Notes: generated by a model from the sequence alone, not told the origin. Positions 27,856-37,006 are shown, counted from the first letter of the stretch. The stretch: DNA of 64,000 bases from Pseudomonas sp. MF4836 (GCF_002018875.1 NZ_MVOL01000004.1:372001-436000), one strand, 5' to 3'. Made by a program: numbers and translations.

Positions 27856-28521
27856 TCAGCCGCTGACGCCGAGCAATTCGATCTCGAACACCAGCGGTGT
27901 GTAAGGCTCGATCAGATCCCCGGCACCGTCGGCGCCGTAGGCCTGGGCCGAGGGGATGACCAAGCGCCATTTGGCGCCCGTCGGCATCTGCTGCAAGGCG
28001 CTGCGCCAGCCGGCAATCACGCTGTCGAGACGAAACCATTGAGGCTGGTTGCTCTGGTCGAACACCGTCCCATCGGGCAAGCGCCCGACATACTTGACCT
28101 GCACCGATCCGTTGGGCCCGGCCTTGACGCCGCTGCCGGGGACGAGTTCGGTGAGCAGGATGCCATCTGCCAATGGGCGAACGCCTGGCTTGGCTTTTTC
28201 TTCGCTGAGAAAGCGCTGTTCTTTCTCCAGGGCGATTTCGCTCTGGGGCTTGGCCGATTGCGCGCTGACCTGGGCCTCGTGCTGCGCGAGCACCTGCTCG
28301 ATACGCTCATCGGTAAGGGCCAGCGGCTTGCCTTGGTAGGCTTGTTTCAAGCCGTCCACCAGGGCTTGCAGTTCAAGGTCGGGCACTTCCTGACGCAGCC
28401 GTTCGCCCAGGCTGGCGCCGAGGCTGTAGGCGAGATCGCGGGTGTCGTTTTGCGGTGCTTTTTCGCCAGCCTGGGCCAGGGGCAAGAGCAGACTCAACGA
28501 TAAAAAAAGGTAACGCGACAT
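27856..28521 (-). CDS. FKBP-type peptidyl-prolyl isomerase, exported
   Basis: A 221-residue periplasmic isomerase. A signal peptide (about 1-18, ending AQAGEK) precedes an FKBP_N dimerisation domain (about 25-110, DLAYSLGASLGERL) and a C-terminal FKBP domain (from about 125) with VQVKYVGRLPDGTVFDQS, GWRSALQQMPTGAKW and IPSAQAYG. The start at 28521 has GGAG upstream. It resembles FkpA/MIP proteins that assist folding in the envelope. It is divergent from algP. Confidence 0.92.
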   Translation of the reverse strand: MSRYLFLSLSLLLPLAQAGEKAPQNDTRDLAYSLGASLGERLRQEVPDLELQALVDGLKQAYQGKPLALTDERIEQVLAQHEAQVSAQSAKPQSEIALEKEQRFLSEEKAKPGVRPLADGILLTELVPGSGVKAGPNGSVQVKYVGRLPDGTVFDQSNQPQWFRLDSVIAGWRSALQQMPTGAKWRLVIPSAQAYGADGAGDLIEPYTPLVFEIELLGVSG

Positions 28522-28714
28522 GGGCGTTCTCCGGCCTGAGAGGGTGTGGATTATGCCAGTGTGAGGGAGGCGGCTGCAGGGCAACTTTGCAGAGGCGGAA
28601 CAACATTTTCAATCGGCTGCAACGCCGGGCTTTCGATACTGTCAACATGACCTAGCGGCGGTAGCAGCAGAGGTCTAGTATGAGCCGCAACTCACGTCAG
28701 CCAGGAGGTAACCC

Positions 28715-29887
28715 ATGTCGGCGAATAAGAAGCCTGTAAACACTCCGTTGCATTTGCTCCAACAGCTTTCGGGCAGCTTGCTCGAACATTTGGAAAACGC
28801 TTGTTCGCAAGCCTTGGCTGATGCTGAAAAACTGCTCGCCAAGCTGGAAAAGCAACGGGGCAAGGCGCAAGAAAAACTGCACAAATCGCGCACCAAATTG
28901 CAGGACGCCGCGGCGGCCGGCAAGGCCAAGGCACAAGCCAAAGCCAAGGACGCAGTGAAAGAACTTGAAGACCTGCTGGATGCGCTGAAGGCGCGTCAAT
29001 CCGAAACCCGCACCTACATTCTGCAACTTAAACGCGATGCCCAGGAAAGCCTGAAACTGGCTCAGGGTGTTGGTCGTGTGAAAGAGGCCGTGGCCAAGGC
29101 GCTGACCTCGCGTGCAGCCAAACCTGCTGCTCCTGCGCAGAAACCTGCTGCCAAAGCTGCAGCCAAGGCGCCGGCCAAGGCAGCCGCCAAGCCTGCAGCA
29201 AAACCCGCGGCCAAAGCTGCGAGCAAGCCAGCAGCCAAGCCCGCCGCAAAAAAACCAGTCGCCGCCAGCGCCGCGAAACCGGCTGTTAAAACCGCGGCTG
29301 CCAAACCGGCTGCCAAGCCTGCTGCCGCTAAACCGGTTGCCGCAAAACCTGCCGCCAAGCCGGCTGCCAAAACCGCTGCTGCAAAACCTGCCGCTAAACC
29401 CGCTGCCAAGCCTGCCGCTAAACCAGTCGCCAAGACTGCCGCAGCCAAACCCGCAGCGACCAAGCCTGCAGCCAAACCAGTAGCAGCCAAGACCGCGGCC
29501 AAGCCAGCGGCTAAACCTGCTGCGGCAAAGGCACCGGCTAAAGCAGCGGCCAAACCCGCTGCAGCAAAGGCACCGGCTAAACCAGCGGCCAAACCTGCTG
29601 CTTCCGCTGCTGCAAAACCCGCTGCAAAACCTGTTGCTGCCAAACCGGCCGCAGCCAAACCAGCGGCCAAGCCTGCTGCAAAACCTGCCGCGAAAAAACC
29701 TGTTGCTGCCAAGCCCGCAGCCAAGCCAGCCGCTGCAAAGCCGGCCACCGCTCCAGCGGCCGCCAAGCCTGCGACTCCGGCAACTCCAGCAGCCAAACCG
29801 GCGGCACCTGCTCCAGTAGCTGCGCCAACATCGGCAACTCCTGCCAGCGCCCCTACCGGCAGCACCACGCCAACCAGCGCCTCTTAA
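28715..29887 (+). CDS. algP: AlgP (AlgR3), histone H1-like protein with KPAA repeats
   Basis: A 390-residue, very basic protein. Residues 1-120 are helical and coiled-coil-like (LLAKLEKQRGKAQEKLHKS). From about 135 to 370 it is almost only A, K and P in repeats of the type AAKPAA. This matches AlgP of P. aeruginosa, a histone H1-like DNA-binding protein linked to alginate gene regulation. AGGAGG lies before the ATG at 28715. The DNA repeats are prone to rearrangement, so length may differ between strains. Confidence 0.95.
   Translation: MSANKKPVNTPLHLLQQLSGSLLEHLENACSQALADAEKLLAKLEKQRGKAQEKLHKSRTKLQDAAAAGKAKAQAKAKDAVKELEDLLDALKARQSETRTYILQLKRDAQESLKLAQGVGRVKEAVAKALTSRAAKPAAPAQKPAAKAAAKAPAKAAAKPAAKPAAKAASKPAAKPAAKKPVAASAAKPAVKTAAAKPAAKPAAAKPVAAKPAAKPAAKTAAAKPAAKPAAKPAAKPVAKTAAAKPAATKPAAKPVAAKTAAKPAAKPAAAKAPAKAAAKPAAAKAPAKPAAKPAASAAAKPAAKPVAAKPAAAKPAAKPAAKPAAKKPVAAKPAAKPAAAKPATAPAAAKPATPATPAAKPAAPAPVAAPTSATPASAPTGSTTPTSAS
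29116..29775 (+). repeat. Degenerate 12-bp coding repeats inside algP
   Basis: Over 650 bp the sequence is built from degenerate 9-12 bp units encoding AAKP or KPAA, with mixed codons (GCC, GCT, GCA and GCG for Ala). In P. aeruginosa the equivalent 12-bp repeats are a rearrangement hotspot. Confidence 0.85.
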
Positions 29888-30348
29888 GCGCCGGTCACCG
29901 CGACGCGCAGCGCCTGCAGCGCATCGCGGTCAAGGTTGGCGGCTTCGGCCGCCAGACCTTGCACCCAGGGCCATAAATCTTCGGCCTCAGCCTGCGGCCA
30001 ATCCCTCGCCAGTGCTTCCAGGCGCAGTAGCAACTGCCGTTCTGCTTGCAGCTCCAGGGCCTTCACTTGCTCACGCAACGCTTTCAACTCGTGGTCGTCA
30101 TTGGCCGCCTGGCGCCACCCTGTGCGCAACTGGCGCAGCGGCTGCACCACCTCTTCATGCCAGGGCGCAGCCAGCGCGTGCAGCTGTGACAGGCGCGAGC
30201 TGTTGCAGGCAACCCCACGCCCACCCAGCCAGGCAGCACACAGCAGCAGGCACACGTTGGCCCCTGCCGCCTGCAATTGCAGGCAGGCCGGTTCCACGCC
30301 CGGGCGGGCGTAGGTCTTGAGGGTGTAGCTCCACAGGTCAGGGGACAT
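29884..30348 (-). CDS. TIGR02444 (DUF2390) family protein
   Basis: A 154-residue protein with DLWSYTLKTYARPGVEPACL at the start, then CLLLCAAWLGGRGV and a helical rest; this is the TIGR02444 family found beside the ABC-F gene in pseudomonads. No motif for catalysis is seen. Its stop codon overlaps that of algP by four bases through a shared TTAA, a very tight convergent pair. Function unknown. Confidence 0.85.
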   Translation of the reverse strand: MSPDLWSYTLKTYARPGVEPACLQLQAAGANVCLLLCAAWLGGRGVACNSSRLSQLHALAAPWHEEVVQPLRQLRTGWRQAANDDHELKALREQVKALELQAERQLLLRLEALARDWPQAEAEDLWPWVQGLAAEAANLDRDALQALRVAVTGA

Positions 30349-30398
30349 ATTGCTACTCGCGCCAGTTGCGAGCGAAGCTGGTAGACTCCGCCGCCATT

Positions 30399-32309
30399 AT
30401 GATTCGACTTCAGAACCTGACTTTACAGCGTGGTCCGCAACGTCTGCTAGAAGACGCCGAGCTGACCCTGCACGCCGGCCACAAAGCCGGCCTGATCGGT
30501 GCCAACGGCGCCGGCAAATCCAGCCTGTTCGCCCTGCTGCGCGGGGAGCTGCACCCGGATTCCGGTGACTGCTTCCTGCCTGCCGACTGGCGCATCGCCC
30601 ATATGCGGCAGGAGATCGACACGCTGGAGCGCCTGGCGGTCGACTACGTGCTCGATGGCGACCTGCGCCTGCGCCAGGTACAGCGTGAGCTGGCCGACGC
30701 CGAGGCGGCCCATGACGGTGCCGCCCAGGCCCGCCTGCACTCCGAACTGGACAGCGCCGACGGCTACACCGCCGATGCCCGGGCGCGCAAGCTGCTGGCC
30801 GGCCTGGGGTTCACCAACGAGCAGATGGACCGCCCGGTCGGCGACTTCTCCGGGGGCTGGCGGATGCGCCTGAACCTGGCGCAGGCGCTGATGTGCCCGT
30901 CGGACCTGTTGTTGCTCGATGAGCCGACCAACCACTTGGACCTCGACGCCATTATCTGGCTCGAAGAGTGGCTCAAGAGCTACCCGGGAACCTTGCTGCT
31001 GATTTCCCACGACCGCGACTTCCTGGATGCCGTGGTCGATCACGTGGCCCACGTCGATCAGCGCAAGATCACCCTGTACCGTGGTGGTTACACCGCGTTC
31101 GAACGCGCCCGTGCCGAGCGTCTGGCCCAGCAACAGCAGGCCTACGAGAAGCAGCAGGCGCAGCGCGCGCACATGGAAAGCTACATCGCCCGGTTCAAGG
31201 CCCAGGCCACCAAGGCGCGCCAGGCCCAGAGCCGGATCAAGGCCCTGGAGCGGATGGAAGAGTTGTCTGCCGCCCACGTCGATTCGCCGTTCGACTTCGT
31301 GTTCCGCGAGTCGACGAAGATCTCCAGCCCCTTGATCGACCTGTCTGATGCTCGCCTGGGTTATGGCGACAAGACCGTGCTGGAGAAGGTCAAGCTGCAA
31401 CTGACCCCGGGTGCGCGTATCGGCCTGCTGGGCCCCAACGGTGCCGGCAAGTCGACCCTGATCAAAAACCTCGCCGGTGAACTCGAGCCGCTGGCCGGGC
31501 GCCTGACCCGGGGTGAAAACACCGTGGTTGGCTATTTCGCCCAGCACCAACTGGACTCCCTCGACGCCAAGGCCAGCCCGCTGCTGCACCTGCAGCGCCT
31601 GGCGCCCACCGAGCGCGAGCAGACCCTGCGCGACTTCCTTGGCGGTTTCGATTTCCGTGGCGCGCGGATCGACGAGCCTGTGCTGAATTTCTCCGGCGGC
31701 GAAAAAGCCCGCCTGGCCCTGGCCCTGATCGCCTGGGAGCGGCCGAACCTGCTGCTGCTCGACGAACCGACCAACCACCTGGACCTGGAAATGCGCCTGG
31801 CACTAACCATGGCGTTGCAGGAGTTCAGCGGTGCGGTACTGGTGGTCTCCCACGATCGCCACCTGCTCAAGAGCACCACCGACAACTTCTACCTGGTGGC
31901 CGACGGCAAGGTCGAAGAGTTCGATGGCGACCTCGACGACTACACCCGCTGGCTGGTGGATTACCGACAGCGCAACGCCCCGGTCAGCACGACGCCGGTC
32001 AACCCGGACAAGACCGACAAGAAGGCCCAGCGCCAGGCCGCTGCTGCGTTGCGCCAGCAACTGGCGCCGCACAAGCGTGAGGCCGACAAGCTCGAAGCCG
32101 AGTTGGGCAAGCTGCACGAGAAACTGGCGAAGATCGATGCCAGCCTCGGCGACAGCGATATCTACGAACCTGCGCGCAAGAACGACCTGCGGGACCTGCT
32201 GGCCGAACAGGCCAAACTCAAGGTGCGCGAAGCCGAGCTTGAAGAAGCCTGGATGGAAGCCCTGGAGCTGCTGGAAAGCATGCAGGCGGAGCTGGAGGCG
32301 CTGTCCTGA
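30399..32309 (+). CDS. ABC-F family ATPase (YheS-like)
   Basis: A 636-residue soluble protein with two ATPase domains and no membrane spans. Walker A motifs are GANGAGKSS (about residue 36) and GPNGAGKSTL; signatures are DFSGGW and NFSGGEKAR; Walker B plus LLLDEPTNHLDL occurs twice. The linker (about 235-310) is the P-site tRNA interaction motif, and a C-terminal coiled coil ends the protein. ABC-F proteins act on ribosomes. The ATG at 30399 gives the family start MIRLQNL. Confidence 0.93.
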   Translation: MIRLQNLTLQRGPQRLLEDAELTLHAGHKAGLIGANGAGKSSLFALLRGELHPDSGDCFLPADWRIAHMRQEIDTLERLAVDYVLDGDLRLRQVQRELADAEAAHDGAAQARLHSELDSADGYTADARARKLLAGLGFTNEQMDRPVGDFSGGWRMRLNLAQALMCPSDLLLLDEPTNHLDLDAIIWLEEWLKSYPGTLLLISHDRDFLDAVVDHVAHVDQRKITLYRGGYTAFERARAERLAQQQQAYEKQQAQRAHMESYIARFKAQATKARQAQSRIKALERMEELSAAHVDSPFDFVFRESTKISSPLIDLSDARLGYGDKTVLEKVKLQLTPGARIGLLGPNGAGKSTLIKNLAGELEPLAGRLTRGENTVVGYFAQHQLDSLDAKASPLLHLQRLAPTEREQTLRDFLGGFDFRGARIDEPVLNFSGGEKARLALALIAWERPNLLLLDEPTNHLDLEMRLALTMALQEFSGAVLVVSHDRHLLKSTTDNFYLVADGKVEEFDGDLDDYTRWLVDYRQRNAPVSTTPVNPDKTDKKAQRQAAAALRQQLAPHKREADKLEAELGKLHEKLAKIDASLGDSDIYEPARKNDLRDLLAEQAKLKVREAELEEAWMEALELLESMQAELEALS

Positions 32310-32890
32310 TGGAGACCCTTCAATTGCCACTGCCGGCGCAGTGGGTCGGCCCCTTGTGGATTGCCCTGCAAATTGTCCTGATCCTGCTGGCCGGGTACCT
32401 GGCGCAGCGCTTCGTGGCGCGTTGCCTGACCCGATTGGGAGAGCGCTATCCGTTTCCGCCGCAGTTGCTGATGCCGCTGCGCGGAGGCCTGCGCTGGCTG
32501 ATCATGGGCAGCGCGCTGATCTTTGTCCTGGAGCGCCTGGGGGTTTCGGCGACGGTGCTGTGGACAGCCCTGTCGGGGTTTGTCGCGGTGGCGGCGGTGG
32601 CGTTCTTTGCCATGTGGAGCGTGCTCTCCAACCTGCTCTGCGCGATTCTGATTTTCACCGTCGGGCCGTTTCGCCTGGGGGATATCGTCGAGTTGGTCGA
32701 TACCGTCGACAAGCCCGGGGTCAAGGGCCGGGTAGTGGCGATCAACCTCCTGTACACCACCCTGGTCGAGGCGGAAGAAGCCGGTACCGGCAGCGCCATG
32801 GTGCAGGTGCCCAACAGCCTGTTCTTCCAGCGCTCGGTGCGGCGTTGGCGCGGGAATGATGTGCTGCCTATCGGGACGGGTGGGAAGTAG
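32309..32890 (+). CDS. Small MscS-family mechanosensitive channel
   Basis: A 193-residue inner-membrane protein. Spans lie near 14-35, 60-78 and 83-112; the last forms the pore helix, and MWSVLSNLLCAILIFTV then PFRLGDIVEL is the MscS pore-to-beta-domain signature. It stops soon after the beta domain, so it lacks most of the cytosolic vestibule of E. coli MscS. The ATG overlaps the ABC-F stop (TGATG). It may act in osmotic relief or signalling. Confidence 0.85.
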   Translation: METLQLPLPAQWVGPLWIALQIVLILLAGYLAQRFVARCLTRLGERYPFPPQLLMPLRGGLRWLIMGSALIFVLERLGVSATVLWTALSGFVAVAAVAFFAMWSVLSNLLCAILIFTVGPFRLGDIVELVDTVDKPGVKGRVVAINLLYTTLVEAEEAGTGSAMVQVPNSLFFQRSVRRWRGNDVLPIGTGGK

Positions 32891-32917
32891 GGCTCTGCAA
32901 TCTGCCGAGGGTTCTTC

Positions 32918-32971
32918 GGTAGCGGCTGGGGCAGCGTCCAAACGCGGCCCGAGCCTGCGGCAGCGGCTACC
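32918..32971. repeat. REP-like imperfect palindrome
   Basis: Positions 32918-32934 and 32955-32971 form an imperfect 17-bp inverted repeat. The right arm, read on the minus strand, gives GGTAGCCGCTGCCGCAG, a common REP-type element in fluorescent pseudomonads. It lies between the MscS-like and LysE genes. Confidence 0.65.
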
Positions 32972-33085
32972 GGACGCACACCTCATCTTCTCCTGACACC
33001 TTGCGCGCCCTAGAAAAAAACATGGTCAGCCGCGAGTCGGAGGATTAGCTTAGGCAGCCACGATTGATTCGATCCGAGGTGCGCG

Positions 33086-33718
33086 ATGGTTCTTGAGACA
33101 TGGCTGGCGTTTTTTGCCGCCTGCTGGGTGATCAGTCTTTCCCCGGGTGCCGGCGCCATTGCGTCGATGTCCTGCGGTCTGCAATACGGTTTCTGGCGTG
33201 GCTACTGGAATGCCCTGGGCCTGCAACTGGGCCTGGCGTTGCAGATTGCGATCGTCGCCGCGGGCGTGGGGGCGATCCTCGCGGCGTCCGCCACCGCCTT
33301 CTACGCCATCAAGTGGTTTGGCGTGGCGTACCTGGTGTACCTCGCGGTCAAGCAATGGCGCGCACTGCCCAGCGACATGAGCGATGACGCGGCGATCCGC
33401 CCCATCGGCAAGCCCCTGGCCCTGGTGTTTCGCGGCTTCCTGGTCAATGTCAGCAACCCCAAGGCCCTGGTGTTCATGCTGGCGGTGCTGCCGCAGTTCA
33501 TCGATCCCCATGCGCCGCTGATCAAGCAATACCTGATCCTGGGCGGCACCATGATTGTGGTCGACCTGATCGTCATGGCCGGCTACACCGGCCTGGCCTC
33601 CAAAGTGCTGCGCCTGTTGCGCACGCCGACCCAGCAGCGGCGGATGAACCGCACCTTTGCCGGGCTGTTCATCGGGGCCGCAGGGCTATTGGCGACCATT
33701 CGCAAAGCCGCGATCTAA
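33086..33718 (+). CDS. LysE/RhtB family amino-acid exporter
   Basis: A 210-residue inner-membrane protein with about six spans. The family mark SLSPGAGAIASMSCGLQYG is near residue 18, and GFLVNVSNPKALVFMLAVLPQF is in the middle, both typical of RhtB-type exporters. Substrate is not defined by sequence; homoserine or its lactones are reported for relatives. A strong terminator follows. Confidence 0.9.
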   Translation: MVLETWLAFFAACWVISLSPGAGAIASMSCGLQYGFWRGYWNALGLQLGLALQIAIVAAGVGAILAASATAFYAIKWFGVAYLVYLAVKQWRALPSDMSDDAAIRPIGKPLALVFRGFLVNVSNPKALVFMLAVLPQFIDPHAPLIKQYLILGGTMIVVDLIVMAGYTGLASKVLRLLRTPTQQRRMNRTFAGLFIGAAGLLATIRKAAI

Positions 33719-33732
33719 ACCTGGCGGGCATA

Positions 33733-33761
33733 AAAAAGGCGACCTCGAAGGTCGCCTTTTT
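33733..33761. terminator. Bidirectional terminator
   Basis: A perfect stem: five A residues plus GGCGACCT (33738-33745), a CGA loop, and the complement at 33749-33756 followed by five T residues. It separates the LysE gene from the convergent lipoprotein operon. Confidence 0.95.
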
Positions 33762-33775
33762 CATTGCCCGAGGGT

Positions 33776-34519
33776 TTAGCGCAGGATTACCGGCTGGGTG
33801 TCAGGCGGCAGGTTGTTGCGCGTCGGCGCTTGTCCGGGCTGCTGATAACCGCCGCGGCCCAGTTGCTCGGCCATCTGCCGGGCAACGTCTTCGCCCAGGG
33901 ACTTGGACACTTCGCGCACCACCCGTGGGCGGTTCAGCGAGATCCGCACATCACGGTTGTTCACCAGCTTGGTGTCCTGACCTTCACCCATGGCGGTAAA
34001 GGCCGAGGTGATTTCGAAGGTCTTGGTGTTGATCAGGCTGAAGTCGGCTACCAGGGTCAGTGCCAGCACCGCCGAGTAGCTGTCGGTGTTGGCCAGCTCG
34101 TTGATATCGCGGTTGAAGTCGATATCCGACAGGGTGCCGAACAGCACGTAGTCGGCGCCCTTGAAGTTGCCGGCCTTGATGCGCTTGATCACGTCGTACA
34201 CGTTGGCGGTGGACGCGCTGGTGTGGGGCGTGCCCTGCATCAGTTGGAACATCCCGGACTTGAGGATCTCGCCCTTGATGTCACCGGTGAACTTGCGCAG
34301 CTCACCTTCCTCGATGTAGCTGGTGCTCGACTCCATCTCGTTGTAGCTCGACGAACCGCTGGCGCTGGCATAGCCCTCGCGGTAGCTGTTCTGCGACGAC
34401 ACGATGTGGATGTATTCCTGCACACGTTCCTGGTACGCCAGGTCCATGACTGCAACTTTAGGGGCCGCCTGCGCGCCAAACGCGCAAGCCAGGGCCATGA
34501 TGCCAATCCATGCACGCAT
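33776..34519 (-). CDS. Exported CsgG/LpoB-like protein
   Basis: A 247-residue protein with a Sec signal peptide (cleavage likely AQA-AP at 19-20). KVAVMDLAYQ, a serine-rich segment (50-68), GDIKGEILKSGMF and GADYVLFGTLSDID resemble the anticodon-binding-like fold of CsgG and LpoB. The C-terminus is proline- and glutamine-rich. It is the last gene of the four-gene operon, three bases after its neighbour. Likely periplasmic or outer-membrane-associated; exact role unknown. Confidence 0.7.
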   Translation of the reverse strand: MRAWIGIMALACAFGAQAAPKVAVMDLAYQERVQEYIHIVSSQNSYREGYASASGSSSYNEMESSTSYIEEGELRKFTGDIKGEILKSGMFQLMQGTPHTSASTANVYDVIKRIKAGNFKGADYVLFGTLSDIDFNRDINELANTDSYSAVLALTLVADFSLINTKTFEITSAFTAMGEGQDTKLVNNRDVRISLNRPRVVREVSKSLGEDVARQMAEQLGRGGYQQPGQAPTRNNLPPDTQPVILR

Positions 34520-34522
34520 TGC

Positions 34523-35110
34523 TTAGCGCTCCGTGGTTTTGCGGATCTCTTTCTCGTCCATCCACTCGGCCAGACCGCTCTCGACGTCGATCAATTGCAG
34601 GCTGAATTTGTAGAAGACGTCCTTGTAGTCGCTGCTGCGCTTGACGATCGAGCTGATCGAACCTTCAAGACGGTATTTGGCGGCGATCATGTTGCCGGTC
34701 TTGGCCACGGTGCCTTTCTTGTACAGGCCGCTCTGGTTCTGCAGCTTGAGCTGGTCGACCTGGCTCTGCATCGCGGTGTTGTCGCTGGCGAAGCGGGCGG
34801 TGCCGGACTTCATCAGCTGGGTCTTGATCGAGGTGGTGATCTCGCGGGTATCGATGTACTCGCTGGTCTTGTTCTTCACGTCGTAGACCTGGACCACAGG
34901 GCGACCCTGCAGGATCCCGGACTGGGCCAGGGAGCGGGTCATGGACTCGGCGATCATCTGCAGGTCGGTGGAACCGAACTCGTTGGTCACCAGTTCCACG
35001 GCCTTGCTGTCGCCGTAGCCGATGTTCTTGCCGCCCAGGACGGGGGAGTTATTGGCGCAGCCACTGGCCAGCAGGGCGGCAATGGCGAGGAAAGAAAAGC
35101 GTGCAAACAT
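34523..35110 (-). CDS. LpoB-family lipoprotein (penicillin-binding protein activator)
   Basis: A 195-residue lipoprotein. The lipobox LLASGC puts the lipidated Cys at 18. ALVTNEFGSTDLQ-like start of the mature domain, RPVVQVYDVKNKTSEYID and YRLEGSISSIV match LpoB proteins, which in E. coli cross the periplasm to activate PBP1b. P. aeruginosa uses LpoP for that job, so the partner here is uncertain. Confidence 0.8.
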   Translation of the reverse strand: MFARFSFLAIAALLASGCANNSPVLGGKNIGYGDSKAVELVTNEFGSTDLQMIAESMTRSLAQSGILQGRPVVQVYDVKNKTSEYIDTREITTSIKTQLMKSGTARFASDNTAMQSQVDQLKLQNQSGLYKKGTVAKTGNMIAAKYRLEGSISSIVKRSSDYKDVFYKFSLQLIDVESGLAEWMDEKEIRKTTER

Positions 35111-35143
35111 GGGTGTGCTCTCTAAATCTGATGGGGTGGCGAT

Positions 35144-35515
35144 TTATTGGGTTTTGACTTCCATGCGAAAGTCAGTGGCCTGGGGGACCGGAGCAATGGC
35201 CGGCAGGAAGGTGGCTTGTGCCGCGTACAGGTTGAACACCTTCCAGCTTTCTTCATCAGCCACCGGGAAACCGTCGTTGCCCAGCCAGACGAAGCGGTAG
35301 TACATGGTCATGTTGGTGTGGCTGGTGTTGTTCAGCGCCACCTTGACCGTCAGGAAGCCGTTTTCACGGGCGACCCGCATTGCGCCGATGGCAATGTTGT
35401 TGAACTTGTTCATCACCACCACCTTGCTCGCGGCGCTGCCGGGAGCCGGTGGTGGAGGGGTTGCGCAGCCGCCCAGAAGGGCCAGCGCGGCGACAGCAAT
35501 GATTTTGAAGCGCAT
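35144..35515 (-). CDS. ycfL: YcfL family lipoprotein
   Basis: A 123-residue lipoprotein with lipobox LLGGC (Cys17), a proline linker, and a beta-rich domain (KVALNNTSHTNMTMYYRFVWLG). In E. coli ycfL is next to lpoB (ycfM), and the same pair is kept here. Function unknown; probably acts with the LpoB-like protein. Confidence 0.85.
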   Translation of the reverse strand: MRFKIIAVAALALLGGCATPPPPAPGSAASKVVVMNKFNNIAIGAMRVARENGFLTVKVALNNTSHTNMTMYYRFVWLGNDGFPVADEESWKVFNLYAAQATFLPAIAPVPQATDFRMEVKTQ

Positions 35516-35527
35516 GAGAGTCTCCGC

Positions 35528-37006
35528 TTAAGGTTGTTTGAGGCTGATCACAGCCTGGCTATTGGCGCTGGGCATTACCTGAGCAGCCAAGCCGCTGCTG
35601 AATACCTGGTTGCCGACCACGCGCAGGGTTACGACCTGATAGCGCCGGTCGATCTTGACCTGCACCTGGGAGCCACCCTGGGCGCTAGGCAGGGTGATCT
35701 GGTGCTCGCCCTGCTTGACCCGCAGGCGCGTCACCAGGGTGTTGTCTGGCAGGGTGCGCCAGGTGCGGGTGTCCGCACCTTCGGTCACGGCCGAAGCAAT
35801 GCCCACGGCCAGGCCGGCCAGCGGGTTGACGTCGTTCAGTTGTTTTTGCGCCACGCCACGGGTCACGGCACGCACGGTGGTGCGCAGGATGATCCCCGGC
35901 ATGTCGTCACGCAGGGCGCGGCGGGACATGGCGGTGGTGCTGTTGAGCTGGGTCAGGGACTGTTGCTGGCCATCCACGGCGATCTGGGTGAAGGCTGGGG
36001 TCGTGGTGTCCGGCTTGATCACCGGGAACGACAGCGGGGTGATCACCAGGTTGCCGCTGATGGGCAGCGGCAGTGGAATGCGGATCGAGTCGCGGGCCGG
36101 CGCCAGGCCGCTTTGCACCACGATCAGGATGTCGCTTTCGTCAGCGGCGAGCTCGGGCTTGGCAACGGGCTTGGCCGCAGCCTTGGCCGAAGACTTCTTG
36201 GATTTGCCCGATACCTTGACGGTCGGCACGGCGGCTGGCTCGTCCAGGTTCAGCAGCGCCTGTTCCAGCAGCGGGGTGTTGGGGCGCAGTTCGGCGGCCT
36301 TGCGGTAGCCCGGCGCCGCCATGTCTTTTTCACCCAGGGCTTCGTAGACGAAGCCGGCCAGGTAGTGGCTGAACGCGCTCTGGTAGCTGTTTTTCAGGCT
36401 GACCACATCGGGCGCATCAAGGGACTCGATCGGGTAACCCTTGAGGTCCTTGTACTCGGTCTTGACGCCCTGTTTTTCGGCTTCGTCCTCGCGCTTGAGG
36501 TATTCCTTGTCGCGCAGCTCGGCGATCACCGCTTCACGTTCGTGGGTTTTCTTGATTTCGGTACGGGCGCCGTCGAAGTCGTTCTGAGCCAGCAGGTTCA
36601 GGGCCATCTGAGTGGTCAGCATGACTTTTTCGTAGTCGTAGCCTTCGTAGCGCCGCACCTTGTCGTTGATCAGGAAACTGCCGAATTGGGCCAGGTACTT
36701 GTCGGTGTCGAGCTTGACCGAGTCTTCCCAGTTGCCCACCACCTGGTCGGCATGGCGCCAGGCCGTCTGGCTACCGTTGAGGTCGCCCTTGGCCCGCAGC
36801 AACTCGCCTTTTTCGAAGTAATAGAGCAGGTCTTTGTCTTCGCTCTGGTTGTTCTTTTCCAGCAGGGCCAGGGCAGCATCGACGTGGCCGGCGCCCAGTT
36901 GCTGGTTGGTTTCCTGAAGCTCGTTATCGTAGCTGCGAAAGGCCGAACAGCCAGCCAGCAGGGTGGCCGCACTGAGGGCGAACAAGGTGAGGGCGCGGGA
37001 GGCCAT
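35528..37006 (-). CDS. COG3014 family lipoprotein with TPR-like repeats
   Basis: A 492-residue lipoprotein. The start is taken at 37006 (MASRALTL) because a lipobox LLAGC follows (Cys about 19). The first 270 residues are helical and TPR-like; residues about 280-310 form an A, K and S-rich linker; the rest is beta-rich. It is the first gene of the operon, divergent from the iron permease gene. COG3014 proteins have no known function. Confidence 0.82.
   Translation of the reverse strand: MASRALTLFALSAATLLAGCSAFRSYDNELQETNQQLGAGHVDAALALLEKNNQSEDKDLLYYFEKGELLRAKGDLNGSQTAWRHADQVVGNWEDSVKLDTDKYLAQFGSFLINDKVRRYEGYDYEKVMLTTQMALNLLAQNDFDGARTEIKKTHEREAVIAELRDKEYLKREDEAEKQGVKTEYKDLKGYPIESLDAPDVVSLKNSYQSAFSHYLAGFVYEALGEKDMAAPGYRKAAELRPNTPLLEQALLNLDEPAAVPTVKVSGKSKKSSAKAAAKPVAKPELAADESDILIVVQSGLAPARDSIRIPLPLPISGNLVITPLSFPVIKPDTTTPAFTQIAVDGQQQSLTQLNSTTAMSRRALRDDMPGIILRTTVRAVTRGVAQKQLNDVNPLAGLAVGIASAVTEGADTRTWRTLPDNTLVTRLRVKQGEHQITLPSAQGGSQVQVKIDRRYQVVTLRVVGNQVFSSGLAAQVMPSANSQAVISLKQP

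Noticed and set aside
29116-29775. Repeat array considered as a CRISPR
   Set aside because: Units are contiguous, degenerate and in frame within algP, with no spacers.
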